Shown one piece after another: positions 61,973 to 64,000 of a stretch of DNA of 64,000 nt. The first letter of the stretch is position 1. Every line of letters begins with the position of its first letter. Both the position numbers and the translations under genes were made by a program. Location: positions 428,501 through 492,500 of the forward strand of contig JACATO010002207.1 in the NCBI GenBank assembly GCA_018389105.1, in the 5' to 3' direction. The notes under the pieces are model-generated. The model searched no databases and was not told the origin of the DNA. It was given only the letters and a program-made list of their open reading frames with translations. Source of the stretch: Nautilus pompilius (Eukaryota > Mollusca > Cephalopoda > Nautilida > Nautilidae).

Positions 61973-62225
61973 CTGGATGTGATAGTGGCCAAGTGCTTAG
62001 ACTACTGGACTGCTAAGATTGAGGGCCCAAATTCAATCCCTGTAGGGGACCTATTTGGTTAGGCAAATCTCCTTGGCACAGACTCTTCTTCACCAGCTGG
62101 CTACATCGATTTCCTCCCACATCTGAAAAATAAAGTTCTAGTAAAGCTTTCCCTGCTGGAGACAGAAGTGCTGGATTAGTAGCACTTCCTGGTGGACAAC
62201 TGTAGCACTAAATTTCCTCACCAGA
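61973..62225 (+). mobile_element. tRNA-derived SINE
   Basis: The head shows an A-box-like GATAGTGGCCAAGTGCTTAG (near 61,980-61,999) and, at the usual distance, a B-box-like CAAATTCAATCCC (near 62,027-62,039). This is the internal promoter of RNA polymerase III. The body has ACTCTTCTTCACCAGCTGGC, CTCCCACATCTGAAAAATA, GTTCTAGTAAAG and GCTGGAGACAGAAGTGCTGG. The tail includes GGTGGACAACTGTAGCACTA. Body and tail match the copy at 51.8 kb. The parent tRNA cannot be named from this copy. Confidence 0.75.
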
Positions 62226-63425
62226 GTTGTTTCCCTTCATAAATATTGGTTTGCAAATAAAAGCACCATAGCGGCTTAATAAGCAGCCAGAGTAAATAAA
62301 AGAACAACTGTTTGAACTCTTATTAGTTCTTTTTTTTTTTGCCATCCTTGCAGTCGCATCTGAAAGTGGTAATGGCTAGCACCAACATGTTTATCACCAT
62401 CATTTAACATTGGGGTACTAAACGAACAACAGTGTCTGTTTAATATTTGTCTCCTACTTGAACAAATTTTGATGTTTTTTCAGTGATTTAATCAAATTTG
62501 CTCCAGAAGGGTAACTAACGGTATCTGAGCAATGTGCTTTGTTCATTATTACTTCCCTTTCTTCTCCTTCCCAAGAATGTAACAGGTTTTGAACAGTGAG
62601 CCTTTCCTAGCAGCCACACACCGCCCAGTACATACGGTTGCACACACACACACTGGATGAACCAACAAACAATATGCATTCAGAGAATTTAGTGTGTTTA
62701 CAGTTCCAACCAAACGATTGACTCAGTGGAGCTGATCTATTGTTGAATACCTTTGAAATGCCAGCAACAGGGTCAAGTGGTTACTCATGAAAGCTCTGCC
62801 TGTCTACTGTTTCCCATATCAATTAAAGACCCAAGATGGCTGGCCATGAAAATATACCACAGTCTAAATAAAACTTGCAAATTAGAATGAAGACCAAAAG
62901 TAACTAAGATAGTTTTTAATTCACTGCAGTATTAAATTTTTCTTTTGGAAAAAAAAAAAAAAAAACAGAAGAAGCACAAAAATCTGAGATGATTATTTTT
63001 GCAGAAAATTATTAGAAAATTTAGCAAGTTAAAAAAAAAAGGATTTGCAATTTAAATAAATGGAATTAGCCCATTTGTTGCTATTAAACTGGGGCGCTTG
63101 AATATTAAAGAATGTAAAAGTACTCAAACATTCAAATTAAGTTGTTTGAATAAAATAAGAGAGCTCTCGACTATGTAAAATATCCTCCATTGGGGCTTCG
63201 ACTAATATTCAGCATTGCCATAATAGTATCCAACCCTACCTGAGTTTCATTTGAATGGTGTCTAGTAAAAGAACCAAATAAAGGGTTTTTCAGGCAATAT
63301 TTACCTCAGTGCTTTCTACATGCAACAAAGTGGTAGACAACAAGCAACAATGATGCACAAATACTCCAATATGTCCTACTTGTTCAAACATTATGCATTT
63401 CTGGTGCTAGAGAGCAAGTAACCAA
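62226..63425. other. AT-rich intergenic DNA
   Basis: A T12 tract followed by GCCATCCTTGCAG at 62,329-62,353 looks like a splice acceptor, but the sequence after it opens only a 17-codon frame. A17 and A10 runs lie near 62,949 and 63,032. Nothing else is recognised. Confidence 0.4.
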
Positions 63426-63429
63426 CACT

Positions 63430-63810
63430 GTTGTGCCAGAGAAGAGCAGCGATCTGTATCTGTGGGTCAAAGTTGTTCTGCCAAATGAAATACACTGGGA
63501 ATTGCTGGTGCAATATAGAGAGAAATGTATGGTGCAAAGAAAAGCATAAGAGTAGGCGGACAGGTTTAAAAATGACCAAACAGTAGTGGATGAAGATCCA
63601 CCAGGATGCGGAAGCAGTGCCACATCACAGCCTTGCCTCATCTATTTGAATCCCCAAAAGATGTGCCAGTGATCTTGAGATCCACAGGCAGGCAGTTATG
63701 GCTTATACAACAACCAAAAAGCTACCAGGATGTTATCAATAAACTCACAAGTTGTTGGACTACAGGTACTGCAAAACGGAGGGATTACTTAGAGAATGGG
63801 ATGCAGTCCA
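63430..63810 (+). mobile_element. Internally deleted mariner-like transposase remnant
   Basis: The first part (about 63,530-63,640) reads EKCMVQRKA, stop, E, stop, ADRFKNDQTVVDEDPPG. This matches the N-terminal DNA-binding domain of mariner transposases (exxlsraxVFeWxxRFKnGrtsveDxxrsGRPsts). Only about 60 bases further (63,690-63,790) a frame reads IQQPKSYQDVINKLTSCW followed by KRRDYLEN, which fits the extreme C-terminus (QPKsFyxdGIxKLxxRWxKCixxxGDYxE). The roughly 250 residues that hold the DD34D core are gone. Such internal deletions are typical of non-autonomous copies. Confidence 0.6.
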
Positions 63811-64000
63811 ATAAACAACACCTGGTCAGTCACTTGTTTTATTCATGAAAAAGCCTCATGTATTGGCATGTTCATCTGCTCTCTCTAAAACAAAGCATTT
63901 TGAAAGATTGTTAAAAAGGCTTTAATCAAGGTTTTCTCCCCAAACCAGATTCTCTCTTTCTCATAGATCTCTAACTCCAAATTATTGTGCACTCAGATTC
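63811..64000. other. AT-rich DNA to the window end
   Basis: No feature recognised. Confidence 0.5.

Noticed and set aside
62329-62410. Splice-acceptor-like T tract with GCAG
   Set aside because: The frame after the AG closes after 17 codons and the preceding T12 run is one of many in the window.

Overview
The window is a stretch of animal nuclear DNA, most likely from a mollusc and possibly a cephalopod. There are no operons, ribosome-binding sites or compact coding. There is a very high load of long microsatellites ((GA)n, (TTA)n, (CATA/CACA)n) and many decayed DNA transposons and LINEs. Three copies of an AAGGGAGGTAA motif, which I recall as widespread in mollusc DNA, add to this. One LINE remnant at 12.7-13.1 kb resembles, from memory, a reverse transcriptase family that is abundant in octopus and squid. 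The taxon is inferred and has not been tested.

I find no complete host protein-coding gene. Almost all long open frames are by-products of microsatellites or of GC-rich, stop-poor DNA. The best host coding candidate is a short first exon at about 1293-1394, with a signal-peptide-like start that runs into a strong splice donor. Everything else that reads as protein is mobile-element debris: piggyBac (9.4-9.8 kb), an R2/R4-like LINE (12.3-13.6 kb), Tc1/mariner (17.3-18.0 kb plus; 50.9-51.4 kb minus), a CR1/Jockey-like LINE (57.0-57.4 kb minus), a hAT element of the ZNF862/ZMYM type (59.5-60.9 kb), an internally deleted mariner (63.4-63.8 kb), and three copies of one tRNA-derived SINE family (43.4, 51.8 and 62.0 kb).

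The layout has three compositional zones. Bases 1-20,000 are AT-rich and poor in CpG. From about 20.4 to 55 kb the DNA is GC- and CpG-richer, with several island-like blocks (23.6-27.9, 35.9-37.4, 48.8-49.8 and 53.0-53.9 kb). These carry YY1-, ETS- and CRE-like motifs and more than twenty G or C runs of eight or more. From 55 to 64 kb the DNA is again AT-rich and transposon-rich. The middle zone looks like regulatory or promoter DNA, perhaps beside a gene outside the window, rather than gene bodies.

The most striking structure is a satellite at 29.34-30.28 kb whose unit carries the palindromic CRE octamer TGACGTCA embedded in (GA)n. It has about eighteen exact octamers and is arranged as an inverted repeat. 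Related arrays lie at 42.0 and 42.8 kb. Eight more isolated TGACGTCA sites lie outside the arrays, one of them in a 20-bp-arm hairpin at 46.46 kb that resembles two inverted satellite units. Other notable structures are a Penelope-like end with a hammerhead-ribozyme-like core at 38.86-38.93 kb and an unusually complex CpG-rich block at 36.0-36.8 kb with an inverted repeat and homeodomain-like sites.
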